Under the pieces are notes generated by a model. The model was given only the letters and a program-made list of their open reading frames with translations. It searched no databases and was not told where the DNA came from. A stretch of 64,000 nt of DNA from Aspidapion aeneum (Eukaryota; Arthropoda; Insecta; Coleoptera; Brentidae), in NCBI GenBank assembly GCA_963576565.1, contig OY755042.1:94978185-95042184 (forward strand). Direction: 5' to 3'. This document shows positions 37,401-64,000 of the stretch, in pieces; position 1 is the first letter of the stretch, and each line of letters starts with the position of its first letter. The position numbers and the translations under genes were made by a program.

Positions 37401-37753
37401 TTTATTTTCAGGTATTCGAAAGTGCAATAGTACAAAACCAGTTGTCTCTAATTCAAGACTGGGTAGTGTTCAGCTTAGCAAACTTTACCCACTCATTTTC
37501 AAACATGGCAGTGTGGAGTTTGACGTGTTTCTTCATTAGCGCAAGTCAAAGTCACTGGTTGAGATCGATTTTTCCGTACGTACAAACTAGGATAGGCAGA
37601 TGCGAATTAGAGGATAAGAACATGTTTTGTGTAGCTGGATTGGATTTTTACAATAACTTAAGTGAACCTCAAAAGAAGACGTTTGTTCAAAATTTTGCTA
37701 AGGCTAAGGACGATCCTGATACGCCTTTTCATGTCTTGCTAAATTGTTTATAA
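689..37753 (+). CDS. htt: Huntingtin, C-terminal part (nine exons; gene-level entry)
   Basis: Huntingtin is a very large HEAT-repeat scaffold protein acting in vesicle transport, autophagy and mitotic spindle function. Nine exons (689-1422, 4168-4425, 6933-7236, 8415-8615, 9902-10037, 32561-32817, 34765-34915, 35900-36156, 37412-37753) all have AG acceptors and GT donors, and their phases fit: 2640 nt, 879 codons plus TAA. Order and motifs follow the vertebrate C-terminus: GWTSRQQFEETW, then [49 protein letters not shown], and WSLTCFFISASQSHW near the end. The 5' part of the gene lies before the window. Introns are repeat-filled. The neighbour downstream is Mi-2 in the opposite direction. Family assignment is secure from the run of ordered motifs; exon edges are read by eye. 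Confidence 0.94.
1550..1685 (-). repeat. tRNA-derived SINE (copy 1)
   Basis: Read on the - strand, it has an A-box-like TAGCTTAATGAG, then about 45 nt on a B-box GGTTCGAGTCC, as in a polymerase III tRNA promoter, followed by a non-tRNA tail. A second truncated copy at 1915-2015 shares the B-box and the tail. A true tRNA gene is unlikely because no full cloverleaf or acceptor stem is evident. Confidence 0.6.
1915..2015 (-). repeat. tRNA-derived SINE (copy 2, truncated)
   Basis: It repeats the tail and B-box part of the copy at 1550-1685 (GACTCGAACCCTGGATCTC on the + strand), about 85-90% alike by eye, but loses the A-box half. It lies in the same huntingtin intron and in the same orientation. 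Confidence 0.5.
3030..3115 (-). mobile_element. Possible LINE fragment (IKSRRLTWLGH motif)
   Basis: The - strand reads VIRFIKSRRLTWLGH, which resembles the segment after the reverse-transcriptase domain in RTE-type LINEs. The match is about fifteen residues long and then drifts into unrelated sequence. Its order relative to the fragment at 3480-3705 is wrong for one element, so it would be a separate relic. Confidence 0.35.
3480..3705 (-). mobile_element. RTE-type LINE, 3' end of reverse-transcriptase ORF
   Basis: On the - strand the sequence reads SGRPQMRWADDLKKHAGTRW followed by MNTATDREEWKILGEASVQRW. This matches the conserved C-terminal end of RTE-like non-LTR retrotransposon proteins (GRP..RW.DD......W...A.DR..W). 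Only the tail of the protein is present, so it is a 5'-truncated, inactive copy lying antisense in a huntingtin intron. Confidence 0.65.
4168..4425 (+). CDS. htt: Huntingtin exon b (TSRQQFEETW block)
   Basis: The acceptor is TTTTAG. The first base completes the split Arg codon of exon a, giving R|VSLLGWTSRQQFEETW. GWTSR.QFEETW is one of the best conserved blocks of the huntingtin C-terminal half. It continues through INASILAVKAITTLL, which matches INVLAVQAITSL in vertebrates, and ends at DEHLR with AAG|GTACTA, phase 2. Confidence 0.93.
4545..5345 (-). mobile_element. LINE 3' fragment with RNase H and zinc-finger coding remnants
   Basis: The - strand carries ELVWVPGHIGVPGNEKAD (5010-4950), the hallmark RNase H motif of R1/Jockey-type LINEs. 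Downstream is a C-x2-C ... H region (CEPCWAEDETSAHFRPSC), as in the C-terminal zinc finger of these ORFs. Stops and frame changes separate the pieces. At its 3' side is a short CTA repeat (4539-4556 on the + strand as TAG units). It is a dead, 5'-truncated copy in a huntingtin intron. Confidence 0.7.
5862..6135. mobile_element. MITE family A, copy 1
   Basis: The ends are inverted copies: ACTTGCAATAAAGCCAGGCA near 5868 and its reverse complement near 6131. Just inside are the paired motifs AGTAATT.TGCCGGGCACTA and CTGACAG. The core contains TTCGACTTTGGTATGTCAAT, also found in the copies at 29703-29957 and 54302-54574. It has no coding capacity. About 270 bp. Confidence 0.75.
6351..6872 (+). 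mobile_element. Inverted-repeat element family B, copy 1
   Basis: The left end GTTTTCGTGGCTAATCGGGT (6353) is mirrored by CCCGATTAGGCACAAAAAC (6851). Internally it has AACCTCACGGTGGTCC, ACACCTAATAAGTGTTGACA and AGAAGCGCCATCTACCGA, all found again in reverse orientation in Mi-2 introns at 52712-53240 and 53792-54270. It is about 520 bp and non-coding. The superfamily is not recognised. Confidence 0.65.
6933..7236 (+). CDS. htt: Huntingtin exon c ([13 protein letters not shown] block)
   Basis: The acceptor is AATTTTAG and the exon completes a split Ser codon (AG|C). The peptide has a Lys-rich start (SIKKLKKMQH), then FEKISEVYSYGQLSVKYFMV, then [20 protein letters not shown]. These align with the vertebrate YKLGQVSIHSVWLG and GVDIHSCSQFLLELY segments. 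The exon ends at GAA|GTAAGT in phase 0. The acidic insert seen in vertebrates between the two blocks is missing. Confidence 0.92.
7237..8414 (+). other. Huntingtin intron
   Basis: Begins GTAAGT and ends in a T-tract and TTTTTTTAG. Parts of it (7440-7760) are less AT-rich than the surroundings, but I see no coding motif or recognisable repeat. Confidence 0.75.
8415..8615 (+). CDS. htt: Huntingtin exon d (67 codons)
   Basis: Phase 0 at both ends: TTTTTAG|TCTTCC to TGTCCG|GTGAGT. The peptide starts SSITDLGLLHEIVKSTVVLS and contains DLFTEKTQFEWM and LLHQYLIVGLCKSVAVI. These match the vertebrate run [25 protein letters not shown] and LAQYLVPATCKAAAVL in the same order. It is not an open ATG-started frame, so simple ORF searches miss it. 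Confidence 0.92.
8616..9901 (+). other. Huntingtin intron with LINE fragment
   Basis: Donor GTGAGT, acceptor TTATTTTTAG. The LINE remnant at 8772-9480 fills the middle. The remainder has no recognisable feature. Confidence 0.8.
8772..9480 (+). mobile_element. LINE 3' fragment with RNase H domain (R1/Jockey-like)
   Basis: The + frame reads FQAELVAIELCARWM, IKIFSDNQAALRAL and SLV-stop-IPGYSGHEGNEAA, the D/E core of the LINE-type RNase H domain. The position of the usual Trp in VWIPGH is TGA here, so the copy is dead. Further on, TGHCRLRVPM-type sequence around 9328-9350 is where the zinc-finger region would begin. It sits in sense orientation in a huntingtin intron. Confidence 0.72.
9902..10037 (+). 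CDS. htt: Huntingtin exon e (45 codons)
   Basis: From TTTTTAG|GAAATT to AAAATAG|GTATGA, phase 0 in and phase 1 out. The peptide EIEVFEQVKKTLVQFLKSPF, then SASISCLYGILYLFEGCLL, corresponds to the vertebrate VSRLLESTLRS...RVGALHGVLYVLECDLL. It has no ATG and is too short for ORF prediction, but the motif order and both phases fit its neighbours. Confidence 0.9.
11090..11190. repeat. Inverted repeat flanking the P-type element (left)
   Basis: The block GGAACTGTAACATAAACTGG (11102) with GGTGGATGTTAAAT downstream returns in reverse complement at 32345-32465. The two lie on opposite sides of the P-type element. The alignment has short gaps but is about 100 bp long. Confidence 0.65.
12040..12170. 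repeat. Repeat shared with 42600-42665
   Basis: The stretch TTAATTGTGCAGATTTATTG and TGGACACCATGAAGAGTGTT at 12115-12160 returns as its reverse complement at 42600-42660 in a Mi-2 intron. It lies just inside the left end of the P-type element, so the other copy may be a relic of the same family. Confidence 0.55.
12924..13209. mobile_element. Short inverted-repeat MITE, Tc1/mariner-like
   Basis: The left end TATAGTCCTTGCTATAATAG, with AGTTACACTTTTGT inside, is mirrored at the right by ACAAAAGTGTAACTGCATAT and GGCAAGGACTATA. The ends are flush with TA dinucleotides, as expected for a TA target duplication. 286 bp, no coding content, nested within the P-type element. Confidence 0.7.
13400..13500 (+). 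repeat. Direct repeat, copy 1 (partner at 28135-28345)
   Basis: Both copies have AATAGCAAAAATTTT.TACAGG, CATATTTTTGTTG.TC and GAACTGATGACCAAAAAA in the same order and orientation. They lie near opposite ends of the P-type element. They are too diverged and too short to classify. Confidence 0.6.
13510..20279. other. Interior 3' part of the P-type element, no gene recognised
   Basis: AT-rich, with stops in all frames. The remainder of the transposase (GTP-binding insertion and the later catalytic acidic residues) should lie here on the - strand, but I found no exon matching it. A CAGGGGTGGCCAACC-type hAT end motif occurs at 14760-14776. A short CA/CAGA repeat at 20106-20127 follows a tgaaaatcggtttagcggtt segment of the kind widespread in insect repeats. 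Confidence 0.5.
20280..20855 (-). CDS. P-type transposase exon, N-terminal catalytic region
   Basis: Acceptor TTTCTTAG at 20856, donor AAT|GTAAAA, 192 codons without a stop. The peptide begins DGAPPVLQEIVKRKLNK and contains the family block FTLQSFAAIKKKLKDK, then CNIVMDEMKLTEDIHWDGSE and FVGQVDLG. MDEM carries the first catalytic Asp of P-element/THAP9-type transposases. It continues AYALVIMAVGINSHFKVPLG and GYFLVKSLSGEKRASLL. Being intact across 576 nt, it decayed less than the THAP exon. The following exons were not found. Confidence 0.85.
21385..21830. repeat. Minisatellite of TTTTCCGAACATTTTCCGAG-like units
   Basis: About twenty diverged head-to-tail copies of a 20-25 bp unit built from CCGAACATTTTC and CGAGTTTT. 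Short in-frame peptides across it (repeats of EHFPSF) are by-products of the repeat, not a gene. It abuts the broken 3' side of the LINE. Confidence 0.8.
21880..23770 (-). mobile_element. RTE-like LINE: endonuclease and partial reverse transcriptase
   Basis: On the - strand in order: an apurinic-type endonuclease (IDELEEELTRIKRDIVSLSE near 23730, VYAPTSTYDDEH, LVMGDFNAKLG, EIDYILTTDK, then SDHRM across a frame change), a linker, and reverse-transcriptase blocks (NNKSPGKDGVTAEMLK, then YIAFIDFEKAFDSIEHWA near 22110 and RIRRG near 21925). It stops just before the YADD-type catalytic box, so it is broken at its 3' side. Several stops and frameshifts make it dead. It lies in an intron of the P-type gene. 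Confidence 0.85.
23835..24064 (-). CDS. P-type transposase coiled-coil exon
   Basis: Acceptor TGTTTTAG, phase 1 start completing a Gly codon, donor ATG|GTAAGA in phase 0, 76 full codons. The peptide GRTFYLNDFKSGDMDNPELA leads into a basic heptad region (RARILHQRNRRLTTGVKSLK) and LKHLQNRNLL-like NLLRSNAVEQIM. This is the segment linking the THAP and catalytic domains in THAP9 and P-type transposases, where it serves dimerisation. No stop. Confidence 0.8.
24065..25469 (-). other. Intron of the P-type gene, no feature seen
   Basis: This joins the last repeated exon to the coiled-coil exon in matching phase 1. AT-rich sequence, some A/T runs. I see no further copies of the repeated exon or known transposon in it. 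Confidence 0.6.
25470..25550 (-). CDS. Repeated exon 7 of the P-type gene
   Basis: TTTTTTTTAG acceptor, GAGG|GTAAGT donor, 81 bp, phase 1-1, no stop. Peptide DLSKFSLNVVAESFAEPMVK, ending PHILEHE. The last copy before the coiled-coil exon. Confidence 0.78.
25622..25702 (-). CDS. Repeated exon 6 of the P-type gene
   Basis: TTTTTTTTAG acceptor, AAAG|GTCAGT donor, 81 bp, phase 1-1, no stop. The most diverged copy: SLDYSLEMLVQPTGWVNIKP, ending ASVEQK. Confidence 0.75.
25838..25918 (-). CDS. Repeated exon 5 of the P-type gene
   Basis: TTTTTCAG acceptor, AGAA|GTAAGT donor, 81 bp, phase 1-1, no stop. Peptide SSELPLEATVEPYVEAAVNP, ending AILEQR. Close to the array consensus, with strong splice sites. 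Confidence 0.8.
26001..26081 (-). pseudogene. Repeated exon 4 of the P-type gene, with in-frame stop
   Basis: TTTTTCAG acceptor, AAAG|GTAAAT donor, 81 bp, phase 1-1. Peptide LSECSLEAVM, then TAG where sister copies have a Glu codon before Pro, then PYAETMVEPTILQHK. Because the exon is symmetrical, skipping it would restore the frame. Confidence 0.78.
26161..26241 (-). CDS. Repeated exon 3 of the P-type gene
   Basis: TTTTTTAG acceptor, AGAT|GTAAGT donor, 81 bp, phase 1-1, no stop. Peptide LSEFSLKAVEESYVEAMIEP, ending TILQQR. Nearest in sequence to exon 4. Confidence 0.8.
26319..26423 (-). CDS. Repeated exon 2 of the P-type gene (105 bp)
   Basis: TTTTTCAG acceptor, AGGG|GTAGGC donor, phase 1-1, no stop. 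It is 24 bp longer than its sisters because an internal unit, EPHVEAMV, is present twice in tandem (AEPHVEAMVEPHVEAMVKP). This shows continued duplication at a smaller scale. Confidence 0.8.
26507..26587 (-). CDS. Repeated exon 1 of the P-type gene
   Basis: TTTTTTCAG acceptor, AGAG|GTTAGT donor, 81 bp, phase 1-1, no stop. Peptide DLAGFSIEVVVEPTLLENLQ, ending SVNVAQR. It follows the second THAP exon directly. Confidence 0.78.
26588..27442 (-). other. Intron of the P-type gene with repeat family C, copy 1
   Basis: Between the second THAP exon and the array. The part 26890-27430 is a repeat: GGTTGCGAAACAACTATGTT, TTGCCTTAAGTGGGAAAT, CCTAAGTTAACAGGTCGATT and GGGGTACCCC-type segments return at 29505-30075. 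Its two ends are partly inverted copies (segments near AAGATGGCG and CGCCATCTTG). Confidence 0.7.
27443..27618 (-). pseudogene. P-type gene, second THAP exon with in-frame stop
   Basis: Acceptor ATTTTAG, donor TTGG|GTAAGT, phase 2 in and 1 out. The peptide RFPNNEVFRNKWIAWMIENC gives the central THAP part with its conserved W. YICGKHFTP supplies the C-x2-H zinc ligands, and WAVPSIL the AVPTIF-type C-terminal box. Between them TAA follows PLC, at the place of an aromatic residue in most THAP domains. The stop would end the protein before the AVP box, so this copy cannot make an intact DNA-binding domain. Confidence 0.85.
27619..28760 (-). other. First intron of the P-type gene
   Basis: GTAAGT donor at 28760-28755, ATTTTAG acceptor. 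It contains the direct repeat copy at 28135-28345. The rest is AT-rich with nothing recognised. Confidence 0.65.
28135..28345 (+). repeat. Direct repeat, copy 2
   Basis: Shares AATAGCAAAAATTTT, CATATTTTTGTTG and GAACTGATGACCAAAAAA with 13400-13500, in the same orientation. It contains further internal copies of the word TCCT(A/G)ATAGGTCCTG-like sequence. Class unknown. Confidence 0.55.
28761..28837 (-). CDS. P-type gene, first exon: start and N-terminus of THAP domain
   Basis: The ATG at 28837-28835 opens MGKNGRKTCAVCGKMSGRSE and GVPFHR, ending at ATAG|GTAAGT in phase 2. TCAVC gives the first two zinc ligands (C-x2-C) and VPFHRFP, split across the intron, is the THAP signature. About 460 bp upstream lies the end of the element (29300), a fitting place for its promoter. 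Confidence 0.85.
29387..29400. repeat. C14 homopolymer
   Basis: Fourteen consecutive C just outside the right end of the P-type element, in otherwise AT-rich DNA. Confidence 0.9.
29505..30075 (+). repeat. Repeat family C, copy 2, split by a MITE
   Basis: It starts GGTTGCGAAACAGCTATTTT and ends GATTTTATGAAAAAATCGAC, CTGTTAACATAGGCAAGCG, matching in parts the copy at 26890-27290. The match breaks at 29702 and resumes at about 29956, exactly around the inverted-repeat MITE. Confidence 0.7.
29703..29957. mobile_element. MITE family A, copy 2
   Basis: The left end ATAGAGAATTATTAAAATAA and CAGGCTATAATAGTGCCAGG are mirrored by CCTGGCACAATTATAGCCTG and TTTCAATAATTCTCTAT. About 255 bp, non-coding. 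The uninterrupted sequence GTGTGGCACATTATTTCAGT at 27033-27052 shows the state before insertion. Confidence 0.85.
30170..31365. repeat. Array of direct then inverted units (AAGATGGCGACC family)
   Basis: Three forward units (near 30170, 30410, 30710) share AAACTGTTTATATGGAGA, TTAACGAACAAACTTTA and a GGCCATCAGCCA..TTGAAATATTCAAGATGG segment. Two further units, near 30940 and 31210, are the reverse complement, giving a large foldback structure centred about 30850. Overlapping ORFs on both strands here are by-products of the repeats. Confidence 0.75.
31366..32344. other. Intron tail, no feature seen
   Basis: AT-rich sequence between the repeat array and the right inverted repeat. No coding motif on either strand. 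Confidence 0.6.
32345..32465. repeat. Inverted repeat flanking the P-type element (right)
   Basis: Reverse complement of 11090-11190: AACATCCACCATTTAACC and AGCATTCCAGTTTATGTTAC on the + strand. It ends about 95 bp before the next huntingtin exon. Confidence 0.65.
32561..32817 (+). CDS. htt: Huntingtin exon f (AFYLIEN block)
   Basis: ATAATAG acceptor. The exon completes the split Gly codon of exon e across the 22.5-kb intron and ends in AAG|GTAAAT, phase 0. Peptide GVSEETQLLLPSIVEYLQLH, then EHRLLVWALAFYLIENIDEV and RLENVEKCIVK. This matches vertebrate TAKQLIPVISDYLLSNL, HVLVMCATAFYLIENY and the following helix. The GC content is higher than the surroundings. Confidence 0.93.
32818..34764 (+). 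other. Huntingtin intron with hairpin-ended element
   Basis: Donor GTAAAT, acceptor TATTTTAG. It holds family D copy 1 (33340-33945). The stretches 32818-33339 and 33946-34764 show nothing recognisable. Confidence 0.8.
33340..33945 (+). mobile_element. Hairpin-ended non-coding element family D, copy 1
   Basis: Starts with GCCAATATATGGGCCCCTAA and a hairpin AGCTCACACTAGGTACTATA ... TAAGCT. The interior has direct repeats around AACTCCAGACTCAATTACC, a GAAATCGGGCAAGCGG segment and CAGACAGA repeats. It ends near a weaker second hairpin. Other copies are at 43655-44265 (inverted) and 51805-52515. Confidence 0.7.
34765..34915 (+). CDS. htt: Huntingtin exon g (TYMYTG block)
   Basis: TTTTAG|GGTTTGG, phase 0, to ACAG|GTGATG, phase 1. 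Peptide GLERLLILRPKYILEKIGKR and SSLMGFQLLLTYMYTG correspond to vertebrate RGLERLLLSEQLS and AALGLMLTCMYTG. The open frame runs on past the donor, but the next exon fits only a break at this GT. Confidence 0.92.
34916..35899 (+). other. Huntingtin intron
   Basis: Contains TATACAGGGTGTTCGGCACA at 35039, a terminal-type motif common in insect repeats; similar TACAGGG words occur at 16780 and 39155. Otherwise nothing is recognised. The acceptor is AATTGCAG. Confidence 0.7.
35900..36156 (+). CDS. htt: Huntingtin exon h (QILDDFFSP / KVIGEFLS block)
   Basis: AATTGCAG acceptor, AAG|GTAAAC donor, phase 1 in and 0 out. Peptide DCAEHLEKDPKTQSNPDQF, then [40 protein letters not shown] and QQPHPKLMSGVVFK. 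This is the best conserved part seen here (vertebrate [37 protein letters not shown]). Confidence 0.95.
36157..37411 (+). other. Last huntingtin intron
   Basis: Donor GTAAAC, acceptor TTTATTTTCAG. No repeats or coding motifs recognised in its 1.26 kb. Confidence 0.8.
37412..37753 (+). CDS. htt: Huntingtin terminal exon with stop
   Basis: Phase 0 start VFESAIVQNQLSLIQDWVV, then FSLANFTHSFSNMAVWSLTC, FFISASQSHWLRSIFPYVQT and a TPFHVLLNCL end before TAA at 37751. Vertebrate huntingtins end with [39 protein letters not shown] and SPYHRLLTCL plus some ten residues, which are missing here. Confidence 0.95.
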   Translation, partial: VFESAIVQNQLSLIQDWVVFSLANFTHSFSNMAVWSLTCFFISASQSHWLRSIFPYVQTRIGRCELEDKNMFCVAGLDFYNNLSEPQKKTFVQNFAKAKDDPDTPFHVLLNCL

Positions 37754-37835
37754 CTTTTCTTTAATCCGTTGTAATTCAAAGTGATATTTTATTAGTTTTG
37801 TATTTCTTAAGACTAAAAGTGTATATTTTTGTGTT

Positions 37836-37841
37836 AATAAA
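37836..37841 (+). promoter_or_regulatory. Huntingtin polyadenylation signal
   Basis: AATAAA 83 bp after the stop codon, followed by a T-rich stretch. It gives a short 3' UTR. The only canonical signal before the foldback element. Confidence 0.7.
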
Positions 37842-37923
37842 TTCGTTATATTTTTAACTTTATTTTTATAGTTATTAATTAAAGAAGGGAATATCCTGGT
37901 TCTGGTGGTCACATAGCCAAAAT

Positions 37924-38481
37924 GGCTCTGCTACAGAATAGCGCCTTACAAAATAGCGCTGCTACAAAATAGCGCTGCGACAAAATGGCGCTGCTACAAA
38001 ATGGGGCTGCCTCAAAATAGCTGCTACAAAATAGCGTCTTATGACTTGCCACTCCCGGTAACCTCTTTCTAACATATTTTTAAAAAAATCCCTGACTCCC
38101 GGGATCTTAGAGGGTGTGAAACAAAACCGAACCGGCATCCTAGTGGTTCATATGAACCGAAGTTTCGCTTCGGTTTGGTTTTACAACCTCTAGGATCCCA
38201 GGAAAGAAGTTGGGGAAGTTTTTTTTTAATATTGTAGAAAGAGACTTAGTAGAACAGTTGCTGTTTTTAATTATGCTTGTTTCAATGTCGTTGCTTTTAT
38301 TAGATGTCGCTATTTTGCAGCAGCGCTTTTTTGATGTGCGCTATTTTGTGACAGCCCAATTTTGTTTCAGCGCTATTTTTTAAGGCGCTATTTTATGACA
38401 GCGCCATTTTGATGCACGCTATTTTGTAAGCGCCATATTGTAACAGCGCTATTTTGTAGGGCACTATTTTGTAGTAGAGCC
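37924..38481. mobile_element. Foldback-type element with 9-bp target duplication
   Basis: The left arm is made of tandem copies of a 16-17 bp unit, CTACAAAATAGCGCTG; the right arm has the same in reverse (CAGCGCTATTTTGTAG). The outer 20 bp are inverted (GGCTCTGCTACAGAATAGCG). AGCCAAAAT stands directly before (37915-37923) and after (38482-38490), a perfect 9-bp duplication. The centre has its own palindrome around GAACCGAAGTTTCGCTTCGG (38154). Tandem-built inverted arms and a 9-bp duplication are the marks of foldback elements. No transposase is present. Confidence 0.85.
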
Positions 38482-39082
38482 AGCCAAAATATTACAATTT
38501 TCTACTTGTGACTTTCGATGTTTAGTTGGTAGAATTTCCGAGTTAGTTATTTGATGGACCCATGAAACCTTACCTATTCTTATCAATGCCACCAACTTAC
38601 TTACTCATTTTTAATTTTTTTTTCATAGGAGGTCTTAAAGAAGGCCTTAAAGAGTTATTGAGTGATACATAAACTTTGGGATAATTTTTTTTCTGAAATA
38701 AAACGAATATTAATTGCGTTTTTTTTTTGTCATTTTATTTTGCTGGAATGTTTTATCAGAAAAACATACCTAATTTAAAATGTTTAATCACAATTTAAAA
38801 AAAAACGGGATTGCAAAAGTTAAGCTTAATTCAATATCCTAAAAATTTTGAATACTATTAATTTTTACGAAATAAACAAAAACTGATCACAATTTAAAAA
38901 AGACAAGGAACCAAAGTATTACTTACATGTCACTTTTAATAAATAATTTTTGGGAAAACATACAAAAATTTATACCTAATAATAACTAATTAAGAAAGCT
39001 AAAAATCCTTAATATTCACTAAGACACCGAGAACAGCTGTGATTTTTAAGTTTTCTGAGCAAGAATACTTCCAAATTTATAC
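38482..39082. other. Intergenic region and probable Mi-2 3' UTR exon
   Basis: On the - strand, TTTTTTATTACAG|GTATAA (acceptor at 39084-39083) is a plausible entry to a terminal non-coding Mi-2 exon. A - strand AATAAA at 38734-38739 could end it. On the + strand TTTTTTTCATAG (38617-38628) with AATAAA at 38697 looks like a stray terminal exon, coding at most ten to fourteen residues; I do not call a gene on it. Confidence 0.4.
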
Positions 39083-39910
39083 CTGTAATAAAAAATTTTA
39101 TTAAGTTAACAGGCATTCTAGTTACAGATCTGATGTTGGAAGTCCCGTAATATACAGGGTTTTATTAAATAAGATGCTAATATTGAAAAGGTCCATTTAA
39201 GAAAAAAACTTCATATCTGGGGGCACGGCAGGTTTTTCAAATCTTTTAACACCCTGTATCTCAAAAGTTAAGATGTTTAGATATTCATCATAACAAAAAC
39301 ATTTTATGCAAAAAAAAAGGACAGAACGCAAAAGTGGTATTCCGTAAAAAGAATTGAGATAAAAATAAAGCCAAGTAGTTCTCCAAAACAAATTTAAATC
39401 TTTTCTCTTCATATGTTTATGAAATGTGTTATTATTTTTTGACCAGTGAGGTTTGTATGGGAATTGGTTTCTGTATTTTAAGGGTAGCGACGAGCAAATC
39501 AATGAATTTAATTTTTTTATACTAAAACTATGTCAAAAGAAAAAAAAATCAAGAACATTTGCTTAGCAAACAATAGAAATTTCAAGAATAATTTTTATTA
39601 AAAAAAACAGTGGCAACCCAATACTGTATTTCAGGACTCAAAAATTATCTCCTTCAATTTTGGCATCTTCCGTTAGAAATTCCAAAGTGAGAAACTCAAA
39701 TAAAAAATCTTATTCTTAAACAGCTATGGCGAATTCTTTTGGGAAAAAAGTGCAGCACTGGTGTGCCACTAGTGCAATTTTCGTTTTCTTTTGAAAAAAC
39801 TAGTGCAATTTTTTGTATTCTTTTGAGCAACTGACAAGCCCAGTGTTGCACTGAGTGCATATTTTTCGCCACGGGGTAGCACCATATGAAGGAAATTGTT
39901 GAAAACTTAC
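39083..39910 (-). other. Probable 3' UTR intron of Mi-2
   Basis: Fifteen nt after the stop is ACAG|GTAAGT, a perfect donor at 39910. The next good acceptor is at 39083. Within it are T/A-rich sequence and a TATACAGGG motif (39158), but no coding sequence. If unspliced it is simply 3' UTR. Confidence 0.5.
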
Positions 39911-39925
39911 CTGTAAACAGTATTT

Positions 39926-64000
<24,075 letters not shown>

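Overview
The window is nuclear DNA of an insect. It is AT-rich, its genes are split by canonical introns, and it is dense with insect-type repeats (mariner, RTE-like LINEs, a THAP/P-type transposon, hAT and foldback-like elements, tRNA-derived SINEs). Large, repeat-filled introns around conserved genes would suit a beetle or another insect with a medium to large genome. The species cannot be fixed from the sequence.

Two conserved genes lie tail to tail. On the + strand is the 3' part of huntingtin: nine coding exons between 689 and 37753, joining in frame to 879 codons plus a stop, with an AATAAA at 37836. Its start lies before the window. One intron, 10038-32560, is 22.5 kb long. On the - strand is the chromatin remodeller Mi-2 (CHD3/4 family): fifteen coding exons from 63484 down to 39926, joining in frame to 1577 full codons plus a stop. 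They cover a PHD finger, two chromodomains, the Snf2 ATPase and the CHD-specific C-terminal domains. The N-terminus lies beyond 64000. The two genes are not functionally linked as far as the sequence shows; they are convergent neighbours.

The giant huntingtin intron contains a THAP/P-element-like transposon on the - strand, bounded by matching inverted ends at 11788 and 29300. Its split gene has a THAP DNA-binding domain, then seven tandemly duplicated exons (six of 81 bp, one of 105 bp, all phase 1-1), then the coiled-coil exon typical of P-type transposases, then the first part of the catalytic domain. In-frame stops and a truncated LINE in one intron show it is decayed, but the exon array is unusual and is the most interesting object in the window.

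The space between the genes (37842-39082) contains a 558-bp foldback-type element with a perfect 9-bp target duplication. Mi-2 introns contain a 710-bp long-inverted-repeat element with a 9-bp duplication, a hAT-type MITE with an 8-bp duplication, two dead mariners and several repeat families also found in huntingtin introns. Mi-2 also has a GC-AG intron and probably an intron in its 3' UTR.
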